Position numbers and translations under genes: made by a program. Positions 33,456 through 44,217 of a stretch of DNA of 64,000 bases are shown here, one piece after another. Each line of letters begins with the position of its first letter. Within the stretch, counting starts at the first letter, position 1. The stretch covers positions 20,305,107-20,369,106 of the forward strand of contig NC_084802.1 in NCBI RefSeq assembly GCF_963169125.1. The letters are read 5' to 3'. The notes beneath the pieces were generated by a model, which saw nothing but the letters and a program-made list of their open reading frames with translations, was not told the origin of the DNA and did no database searches. The DNA is from Humulus lupulus (taxonomy: Eukaryota > Streptophyta > Magnoliopsida > Rosales > Cannabaceae).

Positions 33456-36400
33456 GCTGAGATTCGACAACCTCTATCGTTGCACAAGCCCAGATCCACC
33501 ACCTTATTCTCACCTCATTTTTCTTGGACCCGTATAGAAACCCAAGCCAGATCTTCCACCCTCTCTGTAACACTGCCTCATGGTTGGAAGAAGAAAAAGA
33601 AGAAAAAAGGAGAAGACGAAGACGAAGAGAGGAAAAACAAGTTTTAATGAAATGTTTATGTTTTATTTAAATTTCTTATTTTATTTTATTTTTTGTAAAG
33701 TTATTTTTTTATGGAGTGGGCTAGGATTATGTTTTTTTTATCTTTAATTAAAATATATTTTTTATATTTTAGCTTTGTAAAAATAAATTAAATAAGTTTA
33801 TAAAAAAAAAAATTCAATAAAAAACGAGTTTTAAAAGAAATTAAAATGGGGTTTAATGTGGGTCTTACACTTGTATTTAAAAAGAGATTAACAGAACCCT
33901 TGGTGACAGAACTGGATGGAATCATAGTTTTACTATGTTTGGGTACTTTTCCTGCTAAAAACAAGATTGGGTCTATGCCGCGTACAAAGTCAAAACTTTG
34001 GGTACTTATACCGTAAAGATCCCTAAATTATTAAAATTAAAACCTAAGTTTATAAATAAAAAATATTTAAATAATTTTAATTAATTAAAAATATTTTGAG
34101 ACATTAATAATTTTATTTAATTATTATTTCTTCTTACACTTTTAATTATGAAATAATAATATTTTTTAAAAGAAAATTTATTGAATATTTTTATTTTTAA
34201 ACTTATATTTTAACTTGTAGAAAAATAAAAATAAAATTGATTTTTTTTAAAAAAATATATTAGATTGTATATGTAATTAAAATAAGGATATTTTAGTCAT
34301 TTTAAAAATAAATTGGATTAAAATTGTGTTCAAGGAGTATATTTTTGTATTAATTTGTCAAATGCATATATATATATATATATATCTTCTATATAAAAAG
34401 TGTGTAGATAACGGAAATTTTTTGTTTTAACAATTTATTATTTTTTTTCCATTAACTTTAACGAAATATTATTATATTTAACGATAGATTGTAAACATGA
34501 CTTAAACTTAAATAAATAAATAATTAAACAAATTAAAATATAATATTTTTGAGATATTTTACAATGATAATTATTTAAAAATAATAAAATCATACATTTA
34601 TAACTTAAATAAAATTTAATTAAACATATACTTAATATTATATTAAGAACAAAAATAAACTTAAACAAAAATAAATTAATTAATGTATTAAAATATGATA
34701 TTTTTAAGATATTTTATGATAATTTAAATAATTAAATTATATTTATTTTAAAATAATAAATGTATACATATCATTTTTTTTATCTTATAAATTTGTGTGA
34801 TTGTTTATTTTTTATCAAGTTGTTGAAGCTTTTTTTGTTTATCAAATTCACCAAAGGACATTGAGAAACTAAAAATAATTGATGCATGCATATTACTGTC
34901 TACACTATGACTTTTTCTATTTTTATTTTATTTCTATTATTAATTTCTTTTTAAATATTATTGTAATTTATATATATATATGTCATGTAGCCATGTAAAT
35001 ATATATATGTCAATGTTATGTTTAGATGTTATATATGTAGAGATTATTGATATAAATATTTATATATATTATAGAACTACAATTTATTCTATAATATATA
35101 TATATTCAAAAAACAATGAACTAATTTTTATTAAAATTATAGATAATATTTACAATTTTAAAACTAAACAAACGTGCATTACACATTATTTCTATCTAGT
35201 ATATATATATAATGGCACCACTAGTAGGGGCAAAATAGGAAAAAATAATTTTCTAAAGTACAAGTTTTGTAATGGATCAAATGTATTCCCCATTCATAAA
35301 GGAAAGAACTAGGAATTTTATATATTCTCTTACTCATAGGATCCAAATTCCAATTACAATTATTCTGATGAAATTTATTCAGATAAACCAAAATATATCC
35401 ATGTGGGAATATGAGTTTGGATCGGTATGAACTTAATTTCATCTCAGGCTTTATTCTAATGGCCAGCCAAATATATCACACCCATAAAGTTAGGTGAGAG
35501 TAAAACCAATAGAAAAGTAGTGAAATATATAGCCACACCATCACCATGAAATGAAATATAGTGTCTAAAGAAAGAGAATCTACTATCACAAATGTATAAT
35601 ATAAGGGGGAAAAGGGCAATTATGGCACACAAATTTTATAGAAAGAAGACAAAATCCCATAGGTTATAAGAAGAAATACCACCCTAATCAATAAGCACTT
35701 ATTTAATAATTAAGCATGTGATGATGTTCAGTACTACAAATAATGAGTTAATTAAGACTTAAATCTAGGAATTTAAATCTGCTGTGAGATTATTGTATCC
35801 TAATTGTGTCTCCTCAATTAGAATACACAAAATATACCTATAATAATTTAAGATAATAGTCCCACATGAAAATTAGTTGATACTAATAATAGATCATTAT
35901 ATCATGACTATTTTGTGTGTAATTTGTGTATACCTCTATTTTGTTGTTAACTTTTATTATTTATCTTTTAACTTCTTTTTTTCTTTCCAAAAGATATTTT
36001 TTTATTCCTTTTAATATATATACATATGTATGTATATATATAATTCAAGCATTTTTTTTATATTTCTTTTTCTTTTACAAAGCCAAAATAAAAACATCTA
36101 AAATATATCAACCCAAATATATTTCTTTTACAAAGCCAAAATAAAAACATCTAAAACATCTAAAACATCTAAAATATATTTCTTTTGCTTTTAATTGTAA
36201 TTTAAATAATTCTGATTGAGTACTTGCTGAGAGGGTCACAATCAATTATTTAATTGCTTGTTAATAATTATGGAATCCTTATATTATTAAAGTAATTACA
36301 TGCACTTTCATAATAATGTTGATTTCTTTCTGAACTGGTTTTAATATATATATATATATATATATATGTGACCTCAATCTTTTCATTATCGATTTTTTTT

Positions 36401-37000
36401 ACTCGAACTAATTCGCCGGCAAGCATATCTTAGTTAGTGCCATAAGTACGTACAACCATTATTTGATGTGAAGGTTTAAAGTTTAAATCCCTTACTTCTT
36501 AAGTAATTTATATATAATAAAAGTAATTTCATAAAATTGAATGAATATGAGACCATGGGGTTCAAGTCGAAGTAATACTATTCTGGCGTCTGGTCACAAT
36601 ATTAATTATTTATTATTTTTAATAATGCAAAAAACTTCTTTCTTCTTTCTTCTTTCTTCTCTCTACCTTTATTAATATTACTATTTTTTAATGTTTACTT
36701 ATCAAGTTTAAGTTTACTTGTACAAGTTTTTTATTTATATAAATTAGCATTTTTATTTACATATCACGAACAATATACATACACATGACTTCTTTTATAT
36801 GATTATTATATTAGTTTTGTAGCCATTACGTGGTTTTGGAATTGAGCCATTATTATATATGTAACGCCGCTTTTTGTCACACTTATTGATTTTGTTGTCC
36901 CTTCATATCTAAAACTTGGAAAAAAGATATGAATATATACATATATATATATATATGTATATAATTTTGATTGGGTCATCACTTTTTTCTTGTCGCAGAG
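33456..37000. other. AT-rich spacer with simple repeats
   Basis: No gene is supported. It holds a purine-rich run (about 33585-33635, GAAGAAAAAGAAGAAAAAAGG) and a repeat end at about 33935-34010 that recurs inverted at about 7397-7450. There are TA tracts (34368-34385, 36344-36366) and a tandem duplication near 36070-36185 built on ACAAAGCCAAAATAAAAACA. A CTTCTTT run lies at about 36634-36660. Reading frames in the 34-36 kb part are AT-driven and resemble no protein I know. Confidence 0.6.
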
Positions 37001-37336
37001 GCATTTTTATTTTTATTTTTGGCATTTGGCAAAATTATAACTCAATTATTTTTACATGATGACATATATTATAGTTATAACAAACATTCCACCAATTTTT
37101 ATAAAATTCTGAATCATTTATGGTGCTAAAGTCTGAGTTCAAATAGTGAGTTGCACGCATGCTTAATTCTTTTTATGCGAGTGGAAAATAAATTGTTTGA
37201 ACTCTTATTTTAGCATTATAAAGTATTCAAAATTTCTGAAAATTGGTAGAATACATACTATAACTATCATGTACGCAGTCATATAAAAAAATTGGGTTAT
37301 GATTTCTCTAAGTGTCAAAAATAAAAAAAATACCCC
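37001..37336. repeat. Hairpin element A (foldback MITE-like)
   Basis: The left arm (GCATTTTTATTTTTATTTTT, then AAAATTATAACTCAATTATT, then CACCAATTTTTATAAAATTC) pairs with the right arm, whose reverse complement reads GGGTATTTTTTTTATTTTTG, then AATCATAACCCAATTTTTTT, then TACCAATTTTCAGAAATTTT. The centre is near 37160-37190. The arms are about 155 bases with many mismatches. Confidence 0.75.
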
Positions 37337-37393
37337 TACAGTAGGTGCAAAAATAATGCTCCTACCTAAGAAGCTCCATAAATATATATATAT

Positions 37394-37737
37394 ACCGGTA
37401 GGGCTTTCAGTGTTTCTCGACCCGTGAACAGTTTTCGGCGCGACTTTTTTTTATGATCGTGTATATTGTAGCTATTTAGAGCATCCTGCAAATTTTCAGA
37501 AAATTCCGAATAGTTTACAGTACCGAAAACTAGGTTCAAACATGTTGTTTTCCACGCGCATAAAAAAATTTAGTCACGCGTGCAACAACATGTTTGAACC
37601 TAATTTTCAGTACTGTAAACTATTCGGAATTTTCTGAAAATTTGCAGGATGCTCTAAATAGCTACAATATACACGGTCATAAAAAAAATCGCTCCAAAAA
37701 CTGTTCACGGGTTGTAAATACTGAGAGCCCTACCGGT
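37394..37737. repeat. Hairpin element B, near-perfect long inverted repeat
   Basis: Arms of about 153 bases, bounded by ACCGGTAGGGCT and AGCCCTACCGGT, flank a loop of about 38 bases containing CACGCGCATAAAAAAATT. I count about ten to twelve mismatches between arms; the inner 90 bases (TAGCTATTTAGAGCATCCTG ... CAAACATGTTGTT) are nearly identical. A transcript would fold into a very long hairpin. It belongs to the same family as elements A and 6447-6667. Confidence 0.9.
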
Positions 37738-38135
37738 AAGGCTTAAAGTAAAGCCCTTATTGAAAAATTCCCTGGTATGTATATATATTTATATATATCC
37801 CTAGCCTCAACTATTGGTGCTCTCCTTTCGACTACTATAGGCTTAGGATAGGTCTTGGGAATAATTTTATATGTGCTTCTATAAAACACTTTATTTACAA
37901 AAATATTGGCTTAAATTTTATTTACAGAAATATTAGAGTTCTCCATATCGAATTTTCAAGTATTACATAAAAAAATTACTATATATTTCCACACTTTTTT
38001 TCCATGTTGTTTGTTATTGTTGACTTGATTTTTCGTCAACTTGATAACATAAGAGCGTGGATTCAAGAATAGAAATATGATAAAATAAATAACACAATAT
38101 TTTATAGTGGTTTGACCCAAAAAAAAGATGATCTA

Positions 38136-40169
38136 TGTAAAATCTTTTATTGGCATATTTGACAAAATTGACAAAATTAATTAAAAAAATATTTTCGAAA
38201 TGGGTAGTTTCCTGTTTTGTTGATAAATGTTTTCTAAAATCAGATTAGTCTATATATGTTAATGAAATAAATATATAATTTCCTATAAAAGATTATCTTG
38301 TCTTAACTTTTGTATATATGGAAATTATTGGTATTTATTTCTTGATCTGATTTGGTTGTCTAGAAACCGTGTACAGCTTTCAGAGATAATGTATATATTA
38401 TTTCCTTATTTATTTAAAGAAATTGGGTTTAAAAACTGTCCAAGTTCAATGAATCTGTTTGAACAGATTGTCAGTCTATTTGAACAGACACTACAACAAA
38501 AATTGGTTTTAGGGGCGACAATATCAGGGGCGACAGGTTGGCAGTCGCCCCTAATATTCTTACACGTCGCCCCTAATGTATATCATTTTTTGCAGCTACT
38601 CTAAATATTAGGGGCGACACGTGTCGCCCCTAATATTCTGACAAAACGTCCCTAATAAGAATAATTTTGACACATGTTCTAATATTAGGGGCGACACGTG
38701 TCGACCCTAATGTTCTGACACATCGCCCCTGATAAGAATAATTTTTACACATGTTCTAATATTAGGGGCGACACGTGTCACCCCTAATATTGTTAAAATA
38801 ACATACCCCCTCCTAGCCGCGCCTCTTCTCCTTCACTCATTTCTCTATGAAATTTTTCAGCCGCCCCTCTTCCCTCCCTTTCCATACCCTCTCCAACCCC
38901 ATCAGCCGAACCACCATCAGCCGCCCCATCATCATCCTTGTCTCCTAACCCCAGGCTGAACCACCATCATCCTTCTCCCAACCTCAGGCCGAACCACCAT
39001 CAGTGAAAACCTCCAAGACCCAAAACCCAAGACCCAAGACCTCTCCGACCCAACCCCAAGACCCAGGCCGAACCACCATCAGTGAACCTCCGACCTGTCC
39101 GACCCAACCCCAAGACCCAGGTCGAACCTCCGACTTCGCTCCCTCGTGGCTCGGACTCCCTTTCGACTCTCTCTCCAGATAGTCGACCGCAACACAGGTA
39201 ACCTCTCGGCTTTTATATATATAATATATATATATGTATAATATATAAATATGTATAACCCATATTCTATATATATATGTGTGTGTGTATTTCTATATAT
39301 ATATGTATAATATATAAATAAAACTAACCCATTCTATATATATATAGAACCTCTGTTTGATTGTAGAAGAACCTCTGTTTGATTGTAGAAGAAAGCAAGA
39401 GAAGGAAGTGTTTTGAGGGTTCGGTGCAAGAATAGCCTATACAAAAATTATGGCTTTTCTGTTCGGGAATTTTTTCATTTATTGGCTGATTGGTTTTCCA
39501 CGACCTAAAGGGAGTCTAAAGGGTATATAGTCATCTTTAGGTCGTTGGTTTTTTATCATCTCTCTTGGTGTATTATTTTCCAAATATTTTCATGTTTTAG
39601 AGAGACTTTTTTTTTATGTGAAGAATTTGAGTCCAGCAAGTTCTTAGTGGTTTATTACAGTGTACTTCTGTATTGTTTTCTTTGTGTTAATTGTGCAGAT
39701 TAAACACACTTGGACACTGTTCATCAAGCTTCGGGAGAAGTCTTGTTCGTGAGTCACTTTTTGGGAGGAAAAGTGCAAGTGTTATGATTTGAAGGGAGTT
39801 CAAGATTTTAACACTTCAGAAATTTGATTAGGAGTTTAGATTACAACAGTCACGACAAATTGAAGAGCGAGTCTTTATTTGTATAAGTCAATTTGGTTTT
39901 GTAATCGCTTAGATATTCTTCTACTAAATTTCATTCTTTGGGTGTGGCCCCGTGGACTAGTAGCAATCTGCAAAGATTGCTGATACCACGTATAATTTCG
40001 TGTGTTCTTTACCTTATGTTCGTTTTTATCTTTTGGTGATAAACTGTTTAAACATATCTGGTTTCTGTTCAAACAGTCTCTGTGTCTGTTTAAATATTTC
40101 TGTAACAGTTCAGCAATTAATTATTTAATTTGAATAATTAAGTTGGTAATCATAAAAAACGAAATTTCA
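38136..40169 (+). repeat. 5' LTR of the copia element (interrupted)
   Basis: 2034 bp including the 958-bp CACTA-like insertion; without it 1076 bp, the same as the 3' LTR. In the first 350 aligned bases I count about 17 substitutions plus an 11-bp indel against 60525 onward, so about 5% divergence. A TATA-like CTATAAAAG lies near 38283-38291. Confidence 0.9.
38489..39446 (+). mobile_element. CACTA (En/Spm-like) terminal fragment in copia LTR
   Basis: Starts CACTACAACAAAAATTGG, the standard CACTA terminus, followed by subterminal hairpin repeats. In these, ATTAGGGGCGACACGTGTCG with complementary GCCCCTAAT occurs about four times between 38510 and 38790. A Pro-rich, CT-rich region (38810-39200) follows, with an internal repeat of AACCCCAAGACCCAGGCCGA type and a donor-like CACAGGTAACCT. 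The other terminus (a TGTAGTG end) is missing: comparison with the 3' LTR puts the right junction near 39446. So the 3' part was lost or never inserted. A possible 3-bp duplication (AGA/AAA) is not convincing. Confidence 0.75.
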
Positions 40170-40171
40170 AT

Positions 40172-40183
40172 TGGTATCAGAGC
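40172..40183 (+). other. Primer binding site (initiator Met tRNA type)
   Basis: TGGTATCAGAGC lies two bases after the 5' LTR end. It is the usual copia primer site, complementary to the 3' end of plant initiator tRNA-Met. Confidence 0.92.
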
Positions 40184-40239
40184 AAATCACTAAACTCTTA
40201 GTGAGATCTTGTGGTTATTTTCCATTTGTTTTGTGTGAA

Positions 40240-41425
40240 ATGTCTTTCTTTGCAGAAGGTAGTTCAGTGTCTCGACCTCCATTGCTTAATGACTCAAACT
40301 ATCCATATTGGAAAGTTAGGATGAGAGTTTTCATAAAAGCTCAAGATGAGAAAGCATGGAGAGCAATTATGTCTGGATGGTCACCTCCTACTGAAAGCAC
40401 AATTGTAAAATCTAAACTTATTTGGGATACAGAAGAAGAAAAATTATCCAGTTATAATAATAAAGCTCTTCACGCCATATTTAATGGTGTTGGAGAAAGT
40501 TTTATAAAACTTGTTTCCACATGTGTCTCGACTAAAGATGCTTGGACAATTCTTCAAACTCAGTTTGAAGGAACTGTAGATGTCAAAAGGTCTAGATTTA
40601 TTATGTTACAAACTAGGTTTAATGACCTTAGGATGTCTAATTCTGAAACACTATCTAAATTTTATGAGAGATTATCTGATATTTCTAATGAGTATTTTGC
40701 ACTTGGTGAGAAACTTGATGATTCTGTTCTTGTTAGAAAAATCGTTCGAGTTCTTCCTGACATGTTCAATGTTAAGCTCACTGCTATGGAAGAGGCAAAA
40801 AACTTCAGTACTATGAAAGTAGAAGAATTGATGGGGTCACTTCATACCTTTGAGTTAAATCAAAAGATTCGTCAAAAAGACAAGCCAAGTACTTCCAAAG
40901 AGAAAGAGAAAACTATAGCTTTCAAAAGTACTGAAAAATAAGTGTCAGATGATGAAGATGGTGATAATGAAATGGAAATGCTTGCAAAGAATTTTCGAAA
41001 ATATATGAATAAGATAAGAAATAAGAAGTTCAATGGCAAGCCGTCAAAAGGTAATCCTTCTTCTCTTAAACCTTTTCAAACTAATAAAAAATGTATCCAA
41101 TGCAGGGAATGTGAGGGATTTGGTCACATATAGTCTGAATGTGCAAACACCTTGAAAAAGAACAAAAAATGTATAATTGCTTCTTGGAGTGATAATGACT
41201 CTGAAAGTAGTGAAGATGAGGAAGGTAATGTCGCTCTCACTTCTATTTTGTCTGTTTCTAAATCTAAAAATGAGAAAATTGTTTACTTTAATAATGTTTC
41301 AAAAGACGAAGAAAATACTGATAGTGATGAACCTGAATTAAATGATGAGTGTTTGAGTGAATCTTACAAAAAGATGTATGGTTCATAGGTGAAAGTGTGT
41401 TCTGAGAATCGGTCATTAGTAAGCA
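40240..41425 (+). pseudogene. Copia gag, 5' part (UBN2-type capsid, CCHC), broken
   Basis: Chosen start ATG 40240 (MSFFAEGSSVSRPPLLNDSN, then YPYWKVRM), the usual gag start of this group. The capsid region contains YNNKALHAIFNGV and AWTILQTQFEGT. A TAA after FKSTEK (40939-40941) and a TAG inside the zinc knuckle (CRECEGFGHI, stop, SEC; 41131-41133) break it. The acidic region SWSDNDSESSEDEEGN follows. Another stop lies at about 41386. The rest of gag resumes at 53893 on the far side of the gypsy insertion. Confidence 0.9.
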
Positions 41426-41430
41426 AAAAT

Positions 41431-42214
41431 TGTACGCCCTGGTTTTCCCACGGGCTGATTAGCAGGTCGAGCCTCGGACTAAACCATGGTTTAGTCCGAG
41501 GACTCCCCCAGGCCGGAGATCCTGTTTCCAGATCGTACCTTATTAGCTCGAGGGATCAGAAGGCCTGAAGGCTGGAGATCCTCAAAGGCTCGTCAAGGGC
41601 CCCCAAGACTGGAGGAAGGCACCTGAAGGCTGGTTCAGGGAAGTAGCTCGTGGTACGAGCTGGCCATGGATCTCTGACCCTTTGCAAAGTCAACACACGC
41701 AAGATAAACGTGCATATATCTGACATCACATGTCCGATATCCCCCTGACTTCTCGGACACGCAGCAGGAACGTGCGCATTCAGACACCCATGGCTGGGTT
41801 GGGCCGTGCGGCCCATTATCTCCTTACATACTGATTAGACCACACTTATGTGTCAGGTTTAGGAATTAATCATAAATGTTACAGAGTTGATATGACAGAT
41901 GGTAAGGTCACGGGATGACCTCCCTACCAACTTCCAGGTGCCTTCTCCTATAAATATGGGGACCCTGGGAGTTGATAGGGGTTGGAAAAAATAGTCTCGG
42001 AAGAGCCATATACTTTGTAAACCAAATACCCAGAATATATCAATAATATTGACTAGTGGAGTAGAAGGATTTTAACCTTTGAACCACTTAAAAAACGTGT
42101 CTTGAGTCATCTAGTTCATTCTCTAAGATTTCATATCTGTGACGGTTCTACTTTCAGTACTAATCCTTTTCTCTTCATCTCTTAATTACCTGTTGGCGAA
42201 GAACCACGTCAACA
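41431..42214 (+). repeat. 5' LTR of gypsy element 2
   Basis: 784 bp. It holds a perfect 30-bp palindrome centred on CCATGG (41472-41501), the inverted pairs AGCTCGTGGTACGAGCT (about 41645) and GGGCCGTGCGGCCC (about 41801), and a TATA box in CCTATAAATATGGGG (about 41947-41961). The last is a likely start of genomic transcription. Confidence 0.95.
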
Positions 42215-42215
42215 G

Positions 42216-42235
42216 TTTGGTGCTTTCATTGAGAG
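42216..42235 (+). other. Primer binding site of gypsy element 2
   Basis: TTTGGTGCTTTCATTGAGAG follows the LTR by one base and is identical in element 1. The donor tRNA was not identified. Confidence 0.6.
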
Positions 42236-42269
42236 CAAGTTCGATTAGTGCTACCACAAACATCCAACT

Positions 42270-44217
42270 ATGGTGACCACTCGATCCAGACATGGCAACG
42301 AAACAGAACAGCATGATGGGCAGGAGGCCCACCATGTTGCCATCCCTGATGAGCAAATTCCTGAAGTCCAGCAGAGGCCAGGAAAGCAGCCGGCGGGCCA
42401 GGACGACACTGGTAGCTCAGCACCCCGGCCACCTAATCCGAACCTGTGTTATTATACTGCGGTGGAGATGGAGAATGCTCAACTGAGGAGCCAGTTAGCA
42501 ACAGCCGGTCGGCAAATCCAGGATATTCTTGCCCGACTACCCCCTCTCACAACCAACGTTAACGTTGGAGAGAGGCAAGGTGAGGCTCCTAAGTCTCGCC
42601 GGAGTAATCGGTCCAGACGTAGCCGTTCAGATAGACTTCCTGCAGCCAACTCTACCCCTTCATCACACCACCAAGAGGCAAACTTCAGGGAAATGCCTAG
42701 AACCGGACAACAGCAATACAGACGTTCGGTTAGGACGTCAACCCCTAGCTCTCAACCTTCCTCGAGGGCGCCCAGGAGAGCTCGAGGAAACTCCCGAAGG
42801 AGATCCGGGGCGGGCCAGCAGCGCCAGTCTGTTTCAGAAGACCGTCCTGTGCCTCGTCCAGCTTGCCCAGCACGGGACCAGCAAGCTGGCAGGGCCGAAA
42901 GACCCCCGCCAAATTTAATCCGTCCGGACGGGACTAGGATCGCCTCCCCAGTCAGGCATCCTCCTTCTCCAATCAAATACCCATCTCCTTAGCCCGTTCG
43001 AGACATCCCGGCCTACGGGAGTAGTAGGAGAGACCCGTCGTCGGCTGGGCCTTCCTGGCGCAGCAGGGTGCTAGGGGAAGGATCAGATCGTAACCACCAA
43101 AGACGCACTCCAAGCCTATCTAGCAGGAGCCACTGGACCGGTAGCCGCCGGAGTGATCTCTTGAGGAGACCTGCGTCAGCGACTGAGTTCGGCACAGAGC
43201 CACCAGACCACCCAGGGAGGCGACCTTCGAGATCGCCTCAACTCTCACAGGGAGGGCAGGGCTAGGGATGGTAGTCAGGCCCGCTCGGCGGGAGTCCGAT
43301 CCGAAGTACGTAACGGAGGGAATGTCCCAAATAACCTATCTCAAGATAGGAGGGGCAACAACCCACCTAATATGTACAACGGGTCAGGAGCTGTGGAACA
43401 GCCCCGGAATAACCCAGGATCTCAGGACCAAACCCTCGAGCGTCTAACTCAGATGGAGGAGCTAATGAGGAAGCTCCTAACAGAAAAATAAAAAGAGGAG
43501 TATGATTCGGGCGACGAAATGGAACTCTTCGCCCCTAATATAGCAGCGACGGCATACCCGTCAGGTTTCCGTATGCCCCATTTGTCAAAGTTCAATGGGG
43601 ACGGGGACCCGTCAGATCATTTGGGGATGTTCAACACCCTAATGATGGCTCATAACATTGGCCCAGAGCTGCGTTGCTTGATCTTCCCTTCCACACTGAT
43701 CGGACCTGCCAGGCATTGGTTCAAGCAAAGTAAAAGACAGTCAATCAGCTCCTGGAAGACTTTTTCAGCTGACTTCAAAAGGGCATTCTGCGCCTCCCAG
43801 GCCGCCCGAATCCAGGCCGACTCCCTAGCTAACGTGAGACAGCAGCCCGGTGAGACGCTGAAAGCCTACTTGAGCATATTCGCGAATGTCGCTGCTCGAG
43901 CCCGAGACGCTGACGATAGCTCTAAGCTCATGGCCATGAGAACCGGAATCCTGGTCGGGGGAGACCTGTGGAAAGATATTCAGAGGAAGGGAGTCAGCTC
44001 GGTTAATGAATTCATTAACAGATCCCAAGAGTGGATAAACTTAGAAGAAGCTGAAGCTTCCGCCGCGGGGACCGACCAGGTTCTCGAGAAGCCCGCTGGA
44101 GCTGGGACGGAGATCGTAGTGGCGATTCCCAACGTCGCGTAGAACAACCAGCCCGGTGGTGGCAAAAGAAAGGGGAATGGTGAAAACAGCCATCACGACC
44201 AAAAGAAGAATAAGTCT
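42270..44217 (+). pseudogene. Gag of gypsy element 2, N-terminal and capsid parts
   Basis: Starts MVTTRSRHGNETEQHDGQEA at 42270. A disordered Arg/Ser/Pro-rich region is followed by stops at 42990-42992 (TAG) and, after a frame change in about 43180-43215, at 43489-43491 (TAA, where element 1 has Glu). The capsid block MPHLSKFNGDGDPSDHLGMF follows. The capsid domain continues to about 44100, and a TAG at 44140-44142 replaces the Gln of element 1 (VTQNNQ). The zinc-knuckle-like region and pol follow in one frame from 44218. Confidence 0.9.

Noticed and set aside
30950..33640. Host gene interrupted by the second solo LTR
   Set aside because: The joined flanks are moderately GC-rich and have exon-like strings, but no stable frame or known domain could be read.
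35221..35442. Possible organelle-derived gene fragment
   Set aside because: The 73-codon minus frame looked mildly organelle-like, but I could not match it to any known gene.
34438..36144. Small AT-driven reading frames as genes
   Set aside because: Composition is Ile/Tyr/Phe/Lys-rich as expected of AT-rich spacer; no homology or start context.
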